From Leuctra nigra (lineage: Eukaryota > Arthropoda > Insecta > Plecoptera > Leuctridae), in NCBI GenBank assembly GCA_934045905.1, contig OW203766.1:20392309-20456308 (forward strand): a DNA stretch of 64,000 nt. The letters are read 5' to 3'. Below the pieces are notes generated by a model that saw only the letters and a program-made list of their open reading frames with translations, was not told where the DNA came from and made no database searches. The position numbers were made by a program, and so were the translations under genes. This document shows positions 37,993 through 50,170 of the stretch, piece after piece; within the stretch, counting starts at the first letter, position 1, and each line of letters begins with the position of its first letter.

Positions 37993-40900
37993 TAAACAGT
38001 TATGAATTAAGATTAAATAAAGAAAGAAGTAATATAAATGTCACACTGTTATATTTAAATTATCGTGTTAATAGTTATTGGAATATGTTATTAATGATAA
38101 TAACAGTTAAATAAAATAGCAAGGAAAACAACACAAATATGCACGTCATAACCGATAATGAAGGTGATTTTAATGACAAACTGGTACGATTTATGATCCA
38201 GACTTCATGCAATTACAATAAATTACATTACAATCCAGTTCTTAGAGAAAATCGATATTGTATTTAAAACAATCCATTAACAGCCTTAGCCAGTATGACA
38301 TCTGCGTTTGACATGAAACAAGACGATCTCAATATACCTGACCAAACCACTGTCGAATCCAGATGCAATTTACAAGTCAACTTTCAAACGCCCATACTTG
38401 AAAACTGGAAGCTGACTTAAAATTTGAATATCATTTATTTCAATACAGGAACTTAGCTGTAACGAACCTTATTTTAAGGTGGCTCATCCAATCGGGCATA
38501 GTCTCAGATTTTCATAATTTTTTGTCTACTTATTGATAATCATGCCATACACAATCCTTGAAAAAATTGAACACTTCTCGTGTCTAGTTTCTGAGATAAA
38601 TTGAGTTTTCTTCCCCATGTTATCTTATGGCAGACAAGTAAAATCGTGTCACATTTAGGCTAATAATGAATATCTAATTTTTATGTAGTCCCAACTTTGA
38701 ACAAAAAACTTATTTTCTTGTAGATATATGGATATCCTATTAGGAAAAAAATTGAAAACAATACCAACGTGTGCTATATTAGAAGTTATAAACCAAAATC
38801 GCACTGATTTTCCTATACCTCCTGTGTTAAAGTTTTGTTCATTCACGGAAGGCAATAATTTGAAACCTCGCTGTAAGACAGGAGCTGCAAGTTAAATGAC
38901 ATTTTATGATTCTTTTATACTTAAATATAGTTGAAATGTTGGAAAAAGTAATTCATGATGGTAATTTCAAAAAATAATTATTTTGGAATGTTCGATCGAT
39001 TGAGCCACGTTAATGATATGCAATATGACTTATGGACTTAAGTCTATAACGAATAAGGTTTTGTAAACTATTACTTAGTCGAGTCCGTAACTATTGGTGT
39101 CCCCCGCAAAAGTTAATAAGTAAGAAACGGTGATTGCTTTACCCCCTAGAGTGAGACGGGAGGGGCTCCAGCCCTGCCCTCTGTGCAATAGTTTCTCGTA
39201 GCGGTTTGACACCCCAAGTCATTCATTAAGTACGACGACTCTTAATGGGCGAACGTAACGAAAGTGTTGCAAAGAAGGCCTTTCAGCCAATTAGTAAACC
39301 TTCTAATAACAATGGTCTGGATGTGAATTAAGGTGCCCAATCAGTTGGTACAGATGTTTGGTAAAAGCAAAATCTAATTCAAGACTCATTAGGGACTAGA
39401 GAGTCCATTAAAATCAAAATGGAAAGTGTGAACTTAATGTAAAATCAAGTTTTAAAAAAATAAAAAAGGTTATGTTGGTTTGAGGTATGAAATTCCGAGA
39501 AAATAATTGTGTGAGAGAACTAGAGTTCCATACGTTTCGTAGAATTAAAATTTGCTTGAGAACATTTCAAAATTGTAAATTTGTGTATGTTACCTACTTA
39601 GCAAGAAAAAAAATGTGAAACAAAACCGCAGGGAGTTCGAGAGAAACCTTAAAACTTCTCTTTGCACTCCAAACTGCAGTCCACACAAACTATACTGTGT
39701 GTATTTATTCATTACAATTACTATAATAAATTATAGTGTTTTTGAATAATTAATTATATTTGTTATAATAAAATGTATTAACAAATTATAATTTTAAGAA
39801 AAAAATTACTGTCAATTAAAATTAAATTACTATAGTTTATGTTATAATTATTTCTCATAAGATGTAAATATTCAAAATTGTAATGAAGATGACAAACAGA
39901 AAACATTATTTTGAAAATTAAAAAAAAAATCAATTTCCTAACAGTTATAAAACTCTTTCTTACCTAAGTACTCGCCTGTCTCCACTGCAAAAGCTCCCTC
40001 ATCAGAACATAGAATCTCTCAATAATCAATATTTTGACAGCAAACTCTCATCCATTGCAGCGGCATATGTTCCCCTCTTCACTCTCAAGAGTATTTGCCG
40101 ATCAACACACCATCTGACGTCACTTTACCTCTCAGCCACCTGCTTTTTGAGCAAATCATTACCGCACATTATTGTATAATCACATTCTTGGGAGAGTGAA
40201 AAAAGCGCTCGAGGGGTACAAACTGACCAACGAGCGCATTGTCGAACTCGAGGTCGATATATTCATCGATTGACAATCGGCTGATAGACGCTTGTTTGGC
40301 GATAGTTAAAGAGGTATGCCAGGTATTTGGTTTTATGCCTGTAGAGAAATATTTAAACCAGACTACGACAAAGATCGTCATTATAGTCACTATCTTTTTT
40401 TCTTTAAAAAAAACTTCTTGCTTCTTCTCCATTAGGTAATTTTAATCTGAAGAATATGTATTATAATCTCGAATTATTGTTATTTTATTCCTAATAGTAA
40501 TTGATAAGGTTGGTGTTGATGTTATTTCTTTGACTTCAGGAGACAATTAAATATAATCAAATTAAAATCTGTGGCATACCCTCTCTATAAGTATCAATAC
40601 AATAATACAAACCAGTCAAAAGCCATTGCCATTTTAACGATCCAGCCTTTTCAACAATCCAATTGACGAGTTAATATTTGTATATAAAATAATAAATATC
40701 TGCGATAGTCTCGAAACTAGATTTCTCTTTTACACGAACAAAGATGTCACGAACAAAGTGGTTTAATTATTTCACTAATCATATACCCCTATGACGACAT
40801 AATAAAGAGATCTATTATAAAAATTATAGACGCGATACACATTTATTGTCCAACACGGAGTCAAAGTCTCTGTAGCGTACTGAAAACAATGTCAAAACAT

Positions 40901-41509
40901 AAAATAACAATTCTGAAACTTCAAAAACCAATCTAAAAATTGATATTGAATGAAATCACGTCGAAATGACAGAGAGCGTTCTTCGGAATGTTCTCACTGA
41001 GTCACCGAATCCCGCGGACAGAGAAAGCTGTTCCAGAATCCAAATCGTCACCTCCAGCTCTGCTAATTACTGTCCAGTCACTCCAGCCCATCTTGAGCGC
41101 CCACCGAAAGGTATGCTAATGCCCTCCCTCCCTCCCCCCTCACCCCACCCACTCGACAAGCGATCAATCCTCAAGCGAAAACTATGATTATATTTGAAGA
41201 CGTTGAGAATTGATCTTCATATCGATGTTTTGTCGTTGGTTTCCCACGACATGGTACTCCGCTCCGAGGGCCTCCGCCGTGCGTGTGAAGACCAAGCGCA
41301 TGCTACACTCCTGGAGAGGGGGAGGGCCTCCTGTATTTAGTGGGCGTCTCAAACCGAACCAAATTACATACCATACCAAGATTCCTCTAGATACAAAAAC
41401 ATATTGAATTAGCCAATAGACGTCTCTGATTACATAATGACAATAAGAATGCAATTGTTGTTATCTACTTTTTTTAATTCCTGACAGGTCGTGGAATGTT
41501 CGAATTTGA

Positions 41510-41534
41510 GGGGGGGGGGGGGGGGGGGGGGGGG
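41510..41534 (+). repeat. 25-G homopolymer
   Basis: Twenty-five consecutive G. It can form a quadruplex, and its length is likely polymorphic or affected by sequencing error. Confidence 0.9.
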
Positions 41535-41817
41535 TGCAACGAAGAAGATGTACTCCACATTTGTACGTCCTTCTTCTCCCATGCCCCAAGGATAAATCAT
41601 ATCAATCTCGAATATTTTTACTAGAAAGATAACTGAAATTGTCGCATATTTATTTAATTTTGAAATCAACACTTATCGTTCCAAAAAAACTAATTTCTTA
41701 TGACGAGACTTGATTTACAGAGAATATAGTTTGAAAATACGGTTCATTAATAATTAAAAGATAGCACAATAATTAAAATTCTGTTGAAGCTAAAATTATT
41801 TTTAAACAAATACTAAC

Positions 41818-42027
41818 TCACGATCCACATGTACAAATTCTGCAAAGAATGTCCGTCTTCAAGAAGATGTCAATTCCGCGCGTGTTATGATTCGAATTGT
41901 GTTCCAATCCCGTCAGAGTGCTCTGGTCCAAAGCGACAACCTTGGCAGACTCGCAGCCAGCTAGTTCCGGCTTCTCCTCAGAGACGTTGAACTCAACTTT
42001 GGCGAGCTCGCCCAAATTGTTGCGTCA
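41818..42027 (-). other. unrecognised open stretch, possible exon or pseudogene relic
   Basis: On the minus strand this is open for about 69 codons, to a TGA at 41818-41820. It has no ATG near its start; the first likely start would be TTG. The peptide includes LGELAKVEFNVSEEKPELAG and ends CRICTCGS. Codon choice (GAG, CTC, GCC, AAG, GTC, TTC) is more exon-like than the surrounding intron. No acceptor with a pyrimidine tract is visible upstream, and an overlapping plus-strand frame is also open. I do not recognise it. It could be a relic of a retrocopy or only a GC-elevated block. Confidence 0.2.
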
Positions 42028-42530
42028 TAATAATAGCAGTCTTCATCTAGATACCAGATCCATATACTCAATATCATTCGGTTCGAGTGGTTTTGTTCGG
42101 TACCAGCTCAATAGACCACCCACCCATCGATGATTACTAGTGGGAGGCTGTGATTTCGCTTTATATTATTTAAATCATCGGCGGACTATATTTTCCTTTC
42201 AGAGATTGATACCCAGAGCTTGCATTAAATGCTATCTTACATTTCTATATTTAAATCTCCGTCCTGAGTGACTTGTTTATTTCCGAATGAGAACGCTCAG
42301 CATGTTACTTGGACTACCCCCAGCTTTCAAACCCCGAGAACTTGAATGTAATAATGCAGAGCATAATAATACAAGTGCATGCAGTTCATGCAAGTATCCT
42401 ATTTCAATAGGTACATACTTGTATACGAGAATATTATCACCAGCTGTAGTTTCATTACTATTTTCATTAGTATTTTTAATTATAATACTTTTTTGCAGTA
42501 TATTCCCATTTTGAGTATATTGTTTATTAT

Positions 42531-43132
42531 GCATTGAAATCTCCAGTTTATACTCGTCTATTCCTGCATTGAAATCTCCAGTTTAAAGTCGCCAACTCCT
42601 GCATTGAAATCTCCAGTTTACACTCGCATACTCCTGCATTGAAATCTCCAGTATATACTCGCCTATTCCTGCATTGAAATCTCCAGTTTATACTCGCCTA
42701 TTCCTGCATTGAAATCTCCAGTTTATAGTCGTCTATTCCTGCATTGAAATTTCCAGGTTTATACTCGCCTATTCCTGCATTGAAATCTCCAGGTTTATAC
42801 TCGCCTATTCCTGCATTGAAATCTCCAGTTTATACTCGCCTATTCCTGCATTGAAATCTCCAGTTTTTACTCGCCTATTCCTGCATTGAAATCTCCAGTT
42901 TTTACTCGCCATTCCTGCATTGAAATCTCCAGTTTAAACTCGCCTATTCCTGCATTGAAATCTCCAGTTTATACTCGCCTATTCCTGCATTGAAATCTCC
43001 AGTTTATACTCGCCTATTCCTGCATTGAAATCACCAGTTTATACTCGCCTATTCCTGCATTGAAATCTCCAGTTTTTACTCGCCTATTCCTGCATTGAAA
43101 TCTCCAGTTTATACTCGCCTATTCCTGCATTG
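42531..43132. repeat. 35-bp minisatellite, 17 copies plus a partial
   Basis: The unit is GCATTGAAATCTCCAGTTTA followed by TACTCGCCTATTCCT. Copies start at 42531 and every 35 bp, with two 36-bp spacings (extra G, CCAGGTTT) and one 34-bp spacing. The array stops mid-unit at 43132. Unlike a CRISPR there are no unique spacers; the units are contiguous. Confidence 0.95.
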
Positions 43133-44029
43133 CCGCTTCATACATTCTTAGACCCGGCTATAAAACAAAAATTATTTTAATCATCTTAGATGTTTGTTTA
43201 ATGTTGCAGTTCATCAGTATGTCGATTGAGGCATTCGCGAAGCGTGCTCGCATCCAATAATAATATATTTAATAAACATCCGCTTTATAACTATCGTAGC
43301 TCGCTTCAAGCCTCTTCTTACCGTCGCCATTTGTTTCACGTATTGCATGCCAAGTCCCCGTAACTCGGCAGTGGCTTTAACTACCACCTCTACCCTACTT
43401 TACTAACAATATCTGATTATTATGCCAAGGGTCACCTAAGATGGCACTTTATACGGCAGTTTCTCACATTGCCGGAGACTCATAGAGATCCTTGGGAATC
43501 CTTAAACACGTTATTGAAAGTTTTATTTTGTATTAAGATGTACGCATTTGATGTTTCTCGGAAGTTTTACGTACGTTTATATCGTGGTAGGAATAATTAA
43601 GTTATACATATCGTTTGCTGTGAAATATATCTGTGGGAAATAGGCATACATTGACTGGAGTTGAATTGTGACACACATATAGATTTATAATAACTTATCA
43701 TAACTAAATACATGTGAAAATAATAAAAAAAATACTATAGTTTGCCTCAAGTGATTTTGTTAGTATTTTTTATTTTTCACTAATCAATTGATATCGTATT
43801 TTTATACAATAATTGGCAGCAAGTGATGAAAAAATAATCTTTTTGCTTTCCAGGAATTCTTATTAAAAGCAATTATAACCTCAAAAAAATGGTCCATACT
43901 TTTATCTCGTTAATGAATTTATTTTAAGTCTAATATTTAAAATCAAATCATTCTCATCGAATTTTTCTATTCATACTTTAATTTTTTCCTCGCATGTTTC
44001 CAACGAATAATGCCTCGTTTAACGAGCGG

Positions 44030-44290
44030 TTACTTAATTAAAAGCTGATTAACGACGGCTACCTCGGCGGTCCAGAGTCAGAGAGAGCAGCCTGTAAAGA
44101 TATCTCACCGACATGCTTAGATATCCGCCAAGGGAAGTTGGTTTATGTATGGTTACTGCATACAATCACGCGTCTTTAGCCAGCTAGATCGCGAGCGAGG
44201 CTTCCTAAACACCCAGCCAACAGCGATAAATAGTGTGAGCAATTAAAAGATGTTCGCGTCGCCGGGTGGGGGGAGTGGGGAGGTACGAGT
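44030..44290. promoter_or_regulatory. candidate intronic regulatory block
   Basis: GC-elevated, unique-looking and non-coding. It contains AATTAAAAGCTGATTAACGA, paired GATATC-type sites and a G-rich tract. Inferred from composition only. Confidence 0.18.
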
Positions 44291-46891
44291 CGGCACGAAA
44301 CAGTTTAGTAATTTATTTGTAACTTGTGTAATTAACAGGAAGATGGGGGTTTTAAAAAGTGGACGTTGTTTATGCTATCATTCTATGTGGAGATATTTCA
44401 CAGTGAGGTGAGAAGCATGCTGTTGTGTTACGAAACGAAGCGAGATGTGTTTTTTTAAAGATGTGTATCTAAGACTGGTATTTATTGGGGATATCATGTT
44501 ATTGGTGGCAGATTCAGTTGATGAGAATCTTAGAGTTTGTATTTTTTTTTGAACGGATCTATATTTTTTTTAAATATAGACTTACAAATTACAGTAGCTT
44601 GTCTAAACCAAGTGACTGGATTGTCTGCAGAGCTGGTATCATTTTAAACATTAATGTTATTCTCACTCGGAAAATGAATTTTAATAAAATAAAAATACAA
44701 TTACTAAATGACGCTGTTTCGCTAAATATTAATGGAATGATTTAGTGGTTTAAGCAAACATATTGGATTCGTTTCATTAAACTTTAAAAATAGTATCGAT
44801 TGGAAAAAAATACTGAAAATGATATTATGAAATTTTCTACAGAACACCGATTTCCCAATCCTGGATATTGGAAATAGATTGTTTTATTTTATCATCCCGA
44901 AAGTCCATATTACACCAAGACATTTAATTTTGACAATTTTAGACACAAGCAAATCAGGAAAGCCATTTAGACTTATATAAATTACTTATTGCAATGCAAT
45001 GAAGTGGATATTTGGCAGAGTTATTTGATTAATCTTGGGAGATACCAACATAAGTTACGCTTTGCCTGCGGTCCCTGAGTGTCCTTATTTTATTTCCTAT
45101 TACATTTTGGTCATTAATGATGCCTTGATCCCTTGAGTTTATATTTATATTATTCGCAAAGTTGCAGTCGTTTTTGCACATGCGCCTGGGGGATATTGCG
45201 TGAAGCGTGATTCTGTAAATCTATTTATAAAAGTATTTAATTTGCGAGTATTTCTTTACATTCCTAAACATTGCGTTCTAGTTACCTATGATGGATGAGG
45301 GATAATGTGTGTACCTGAGTGGAGATAATTAGGAACAAATAGTGACTTGTTCGAACCTCAGAGCGATCTGGCGGCTGCAACTTGATTTATTGATGTCCGA
45401 GTTGAAGATGTCAGAAGCTGTGACGAGAAGATGATTGTTTTCACCGCAAAGAAAACCACCCACTTCATCCTGAGTGTTTGATTTGGAACGGTAGTTAGAG
45501 GTTTGGCAGAAATTAGTTGGCGAGACTTTTACGCCTTTATCAGACGCTTGAGGAAGGATCAATGATGAGGGTCTTCGGTTTCTTGAGTCAAATCTTTACT
45601 TTGAAACCTACAAGGTAAATAATAATTACCTATTAAAAACTTTACCAAAAAATCCCGTTTGTTTGTAATTTAGTTCTTTTCAAAAATGAAGAACGAAACA
45701 TATTTAAAAATTGTATATGCAGATTACCTAAAGGTGGTACAGATTATATTTTAATGAATTCAATTATTTTATCTAAATACATTTTTTACATTTGTCATGC
45801 AAGTCAATGTTAGCCCTACTAAGGCACATGACTTTTAATTGGAATTTGTAAAGAAAATGTGACGTTTCAAGAAACGCCAGATAGATTCAGATGATAAAAG
45901 AAAGACACACCACTAAAAGAAAATAACAAATCATAACAAATATTGTCCAAAAGTTATAAAAAAAGAATCCATAAAAATTAGTGTTAGTTTGTTTTTTTAC
46001 ATTATTTCCCCACAGCCGATTATTTCTATAGTTTTGCATATTTTTCAAAAACAGTTCATCCGAAATTTGATGTTTGAATAATAGTAACATGTGGCTGTGC
46101 TTGATATATTAGCCATCTAAATAAGATAAGGACGACTCATATGTAGCTATTTAATTAATCTATACCATCTAACATCTGTGTTAATTTTATATGTGCAAAA
46201 CTCGTTCTTCATCCATGAGTTTCGAATGTGAAATAGTTTCAACAGATTCGATTATAGATAAAGTAAACTAATGTGACTTAAGGAAATTGTATCAGTCATC
46301 GAATCATCCATGTTGATGTAAAAGGAGAGAAATTGACTTGCTCATTAAAAATAATTACAATTAATTCAATTAAATCTCGAACAAACCATGACAGCACAAT
46401 CTATAAATTAAAACTAAAGAAAGCGCTGTTATTTATTTTTAATTAAAAATCTACTAAAATCTCTTTAACTCTATAAAAGCAAACAGTATAACTATAAAGC
46501 TATTTTTTATTTATGACGTCTTGGGGTTTACAAAGGATCCGCCGATATGCGATCTCTTGCTTAAAACCATCCAGGGAAAATGTCTCATTACCACGGTTTA
46601 AGACCAATTTCTTCTTTTGTTAAGAGAAAAGGTCAATCTGCAGATTACTAAACAATAAGTTAACCATCCAATCATTAGAGCAATGGGAAAACAACCGATT
46701 TCCCCATTTCGTAACATCAATCGCAGTTATTTCTTCATTAAAACACAAACAATTATCAACTATTACACAACAGTTGATGTATAGTATGCAATTAATATTA
46801 TATTTTATTCCAGTTAAAGGACGATACATGAATTAATTATTGGAATTATAAATCTATTATATCAAAGCTAACCGGCTGTTAAAAATACATA

Positions 46892-46962
46892 TCCTCGCAT
46901 ATTGAAATCTTCAAATTGCTTATTCCTGCATTCAAGTCTCCGATATTTTCTTGCCTATCACT
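46892..46962. repeat. two decayed copies of the 35-bp minisatellite unit
   Basis: CTCGCATATTGAAATCTTCA, then TATTCCTGCATTCAAGTCTC and TCTTGCCTATC, follow the order of the unit at 42531-43132 (GCATTGAAATCTCCAG...CTCGCCTATTCCT) with several substitutions and indels. Confidence 0.65.
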
Positions 46963-47257
46963 CCATCTCGGTGTTGCACCGTTCAACTTGTAATTCAATT
47001 TTTTTGCTTTAATCTTTATGAAATGAATTGTCAATAATCGTATGATTTGTTGATAAAGATAAGACCCAAACGAAAAATACTTATGCTTCACAGTTTTTAG
47101 TCTGAATTAAACAGTCCAATTTTATGAATCAAATACGCAATTTAGTCTCGAGTGATTTTTAAACGTTTTAGTTATTATTGTTAAATTTAAAAAAAAGGTG
47201 ATCCATATAATTCAGGTTGTACACAGAAATCCCGAGAAACCACAATCATGAACCCCA

Positions 47258-47320
47258 ACCACATATCGAACCCGGGAACGAAAGTCGACGAGACTATATA
47301 GACATTCCACCTAGTCTAAG
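47258..47320 (-). other. tRNA-like B-box sequence, possible SINE relic
   Basis: The minus strand reads TTCCCGGGTTCGATATG (B-box-like) downstream of TAGACTAGGTGGAATG (A-box-like). The stems do not fold as a tRNA. Confidence 0.25.
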
Positions 47321-49889
47321 TAGAGACATCGTCCAACATCCCCCCTACAGTGTCTTATTGACTATCATCCTTCATACGATCGATACAAGTTATTCGAACT
47401 ATGCCTCCAAGTATTTAGTCAGACAATCGTCTCACATCAAGAAGAGAAGACTAGAATCCAGCGGTGAATGGAGACTCGTTCATGATGATTGTATTTCATA
47501 AAGTCATTCTCTGACATAACGCGAGTTCACGCATCACTTGCCCAAGGAATCGCAAGAATACATCGACGTCGTATGGAATTGATTGGAGGGACGTTACTAC
47601 AAAGAACATCTCTGTCATATTATGATTCATACATTTCATTTCATTTCATACTCTTCGCAGTGGGATTTATCTAAAAGGAACCATGGAGAGAACCAATAAA
47701 CTTAAATTAATCCATGCAAATCCTTATGATAACATTTATTTACAAGGAATTAGATACGTGAAGATATTTTTGAGGTTATGATTTAAAATTCGAATGTTTT
47801 ATTTGAATAAAAACGAGTGTCACATCCTCAAATTAGCGTTTTATTAACTTTTCTTCACAATACAAAGTTGTGTGTTTACAACCTTTATGTACAAAGGCAG
47901 ACTTTATTTTATTGTGAATAAAGATTTATATATCCAAATCATTACGTAAAATACAAATGTATAACCTCACATTCAAGAATAAACGAAGTTCACATATCAT
48001 TTAGACACTTTGAAAGGGTTTTATAAAATTCGAAACCTAGACTCCTGTAAAAGCACAAGATAACACCCCAGGATCTTCCGACATAACTTAAAAGTCACAA
48101 ACAAACTCGAGGACCTAACTGAACCGAATACGACTGTATCAGTCTACCATCGATCTAAATGATTCAAAGTCATCGCTTATGAAATAATAGCTCTACTTGT
48201 CATGTCTTGAAAGCAACGTCGCGTCCAGCTATGAAGAGATTGTTATCGTCAACGGAGATGGCCGGAGGGCGACACGGGCCCCGCCAACTGACCAACTGAT
48301 CACTGGACCATAGCCGCATGGATGCTGGAATGTACCTCACCAACGGTCACGGTCAAAAAGATATAATTCTTCGACATTATACCCGGCCGGATGAAATGGT
48401 TATTTGGGTTATTAAAGCTAATTATCAAGTGTTATCCTGATTTGTCCTGGTCGAATTTAAGTTTTAACTTGATTGTGGTTGACCGCAATGAAACTCTGTA
48501 ACGTCGGCGGATTGTGGTTTGAATGAGACCAATTTTAGGTTTCTGAGGGAACTCGATGATAATTTTAGATGAACACGGAACTTTGTAAGTTCATTTCCGC
48601 GAGTATTTTCTTTTAGTTACATCCGTACAGATTGTTTTCTTATTCTTATTATATTTATCATCGTTATTTTATAAATGTTCTTATTTTATGCAAGACAGCG
48701 CTTTTACCTATTTTATTATTTAATTCTTGGACATTTTAACTATACTTAGCTGTGATGTCAGTGATATTATTTTTTACTGAGGAGCCGGATCTAAAGTGTG
48801 TTGCATTTTCGAAGAGGGTGTTTTTCTTATGCAACATATTTGCCCAAGGTGACGAAAGACGTAGCCCGACTTAAGACAATGGCGGATCAATTTTTAAGTA
48901 TATTTATGGGCAGAAACCGGACCAAAATTAAATCTGATCAATTTCGATAGGCTTCAAGTATCGATAAAACATAATCTTATTGGAGCATTTCTATTGTTTG
49001 AAAACACAAAAGACGAATAAAATAAGATATTTTTCGAGCCATCCCTATGGCACAATAAGGTAAGAAACTGCCACCCAGAAAAGCACCTACCTAATAATAG
49101 CCAGTAAGAATGTAATATTATATTCAATAATTTTATAACTTAGCATACGAATTGAATACGTTGTAGAGTTGCATTATTTATGGGCGTTGTTGAAGTGAGG
49201 CCCCTCAGGCAATGATGGAATGTATTGTTCATTGTTGAGAGATATTCTTTACTTTGCTCCACATTGTGAATAGCACTGGGACCCGAGGCAAAGCACCGCG
49301 GTGGAAACAAAGCGACGCATAGCTCGGAGCGTCGCGACGCTTGAGGCGTAGGGAGAAAGAGAGCGAAGAGATTAGCGGATTGTGGGATTGTGAAGGAAGA
49401 AAAATTGTGTCAGTGGTTGATGCGAAGCATATTGTTCTGATTAATAATGAAGATTTAAAATAAAATGTAACATGAAAAAATTACTACATTGTGTTTGAAA
49501 TCTCTTTAAAAAGAAGAGTCTTACGAAAACTTTCAAGGAGGAAAAAATATATTTTTAAAGAATAAATAAGAATTTTATAAGAATTTTTAGTACAGAGTTT
49601 AGGTACCTACAAACACACGCATATGAAGAAAAGTTATAGGAAGAAAGATTCTCAGTGATGAACAGTAGAACAATAGATATTTTAATGACATGAATGTCTC
49701 ATTAATTGTTCATTACTTTCTTGATTTTAAAACATAAATTATCATATTTGGACAGAACACTGATATTAGATCCTGTCAAAAATGTTCAATTAGATATTCT
49801 GTCAAAAATTTAAAATTTAAAAAAAAATCTCAAATAGATATTTGGTGAATTTTTTTAATTTTATTTACTCATATCGATCTTTCATCTGG

Positions 49890-50170
49890 CCCTAATCTAC
49901 ACCTCATCTCCTCTCTACTCCGCGTTCGCGGCGCTATTTCGCCGTGAATCTCGCAGTAAACTGTGTAGTTGGGTCTCCGCGTGCCCGCTGTTCTATTGCA
50001 GTACCACATTAAGACAACGCCTCCATCTATTACCTTATTGTTGTCCACCCTCCCACACCTAGCACCGATCACGGCGGCTCGATCGATATGCGTGCGAGGA
50101 GACGCACTGGTTTAGTAGGTATTAGGGGCGGTGGACACCTCCAGGGGACGCGCTTTACCGCCCTACACCT
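49890..50170. promoter_or_regulatory. CpG-rich block 2.5 kb upstream of the second exon
   Basis: Dense CpGs (CCGCGTTCGCGGCGCTATTT and CACGGCGGCTCGATCGATAT) stand out in AT-rich intron. The right part has an imperfect inverted pair TAGGGGCGGT / ACCGCCCTA. No exon or transcription start could be supported. It could be an enhancer, an internal promoter or a relic of a mobile element. Confidence 0.22.

Larger units (their letters stand above)
34763..42530. other. intronic DNA, no gene supported
   Basis: AT-rich intron with a long (AC)n tract, an 11-bp tandem repeat at 35.8 kb, a 9-bp-stem hairpin at 37.98 kb, mixed-composition blocks at 39.1-39.3 and 40.15-40.33 kb, and a 25-G run at 41.5 kb. 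One minus-strand ORF near 41.9 kb is listed separately. Confidence 0.5.
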
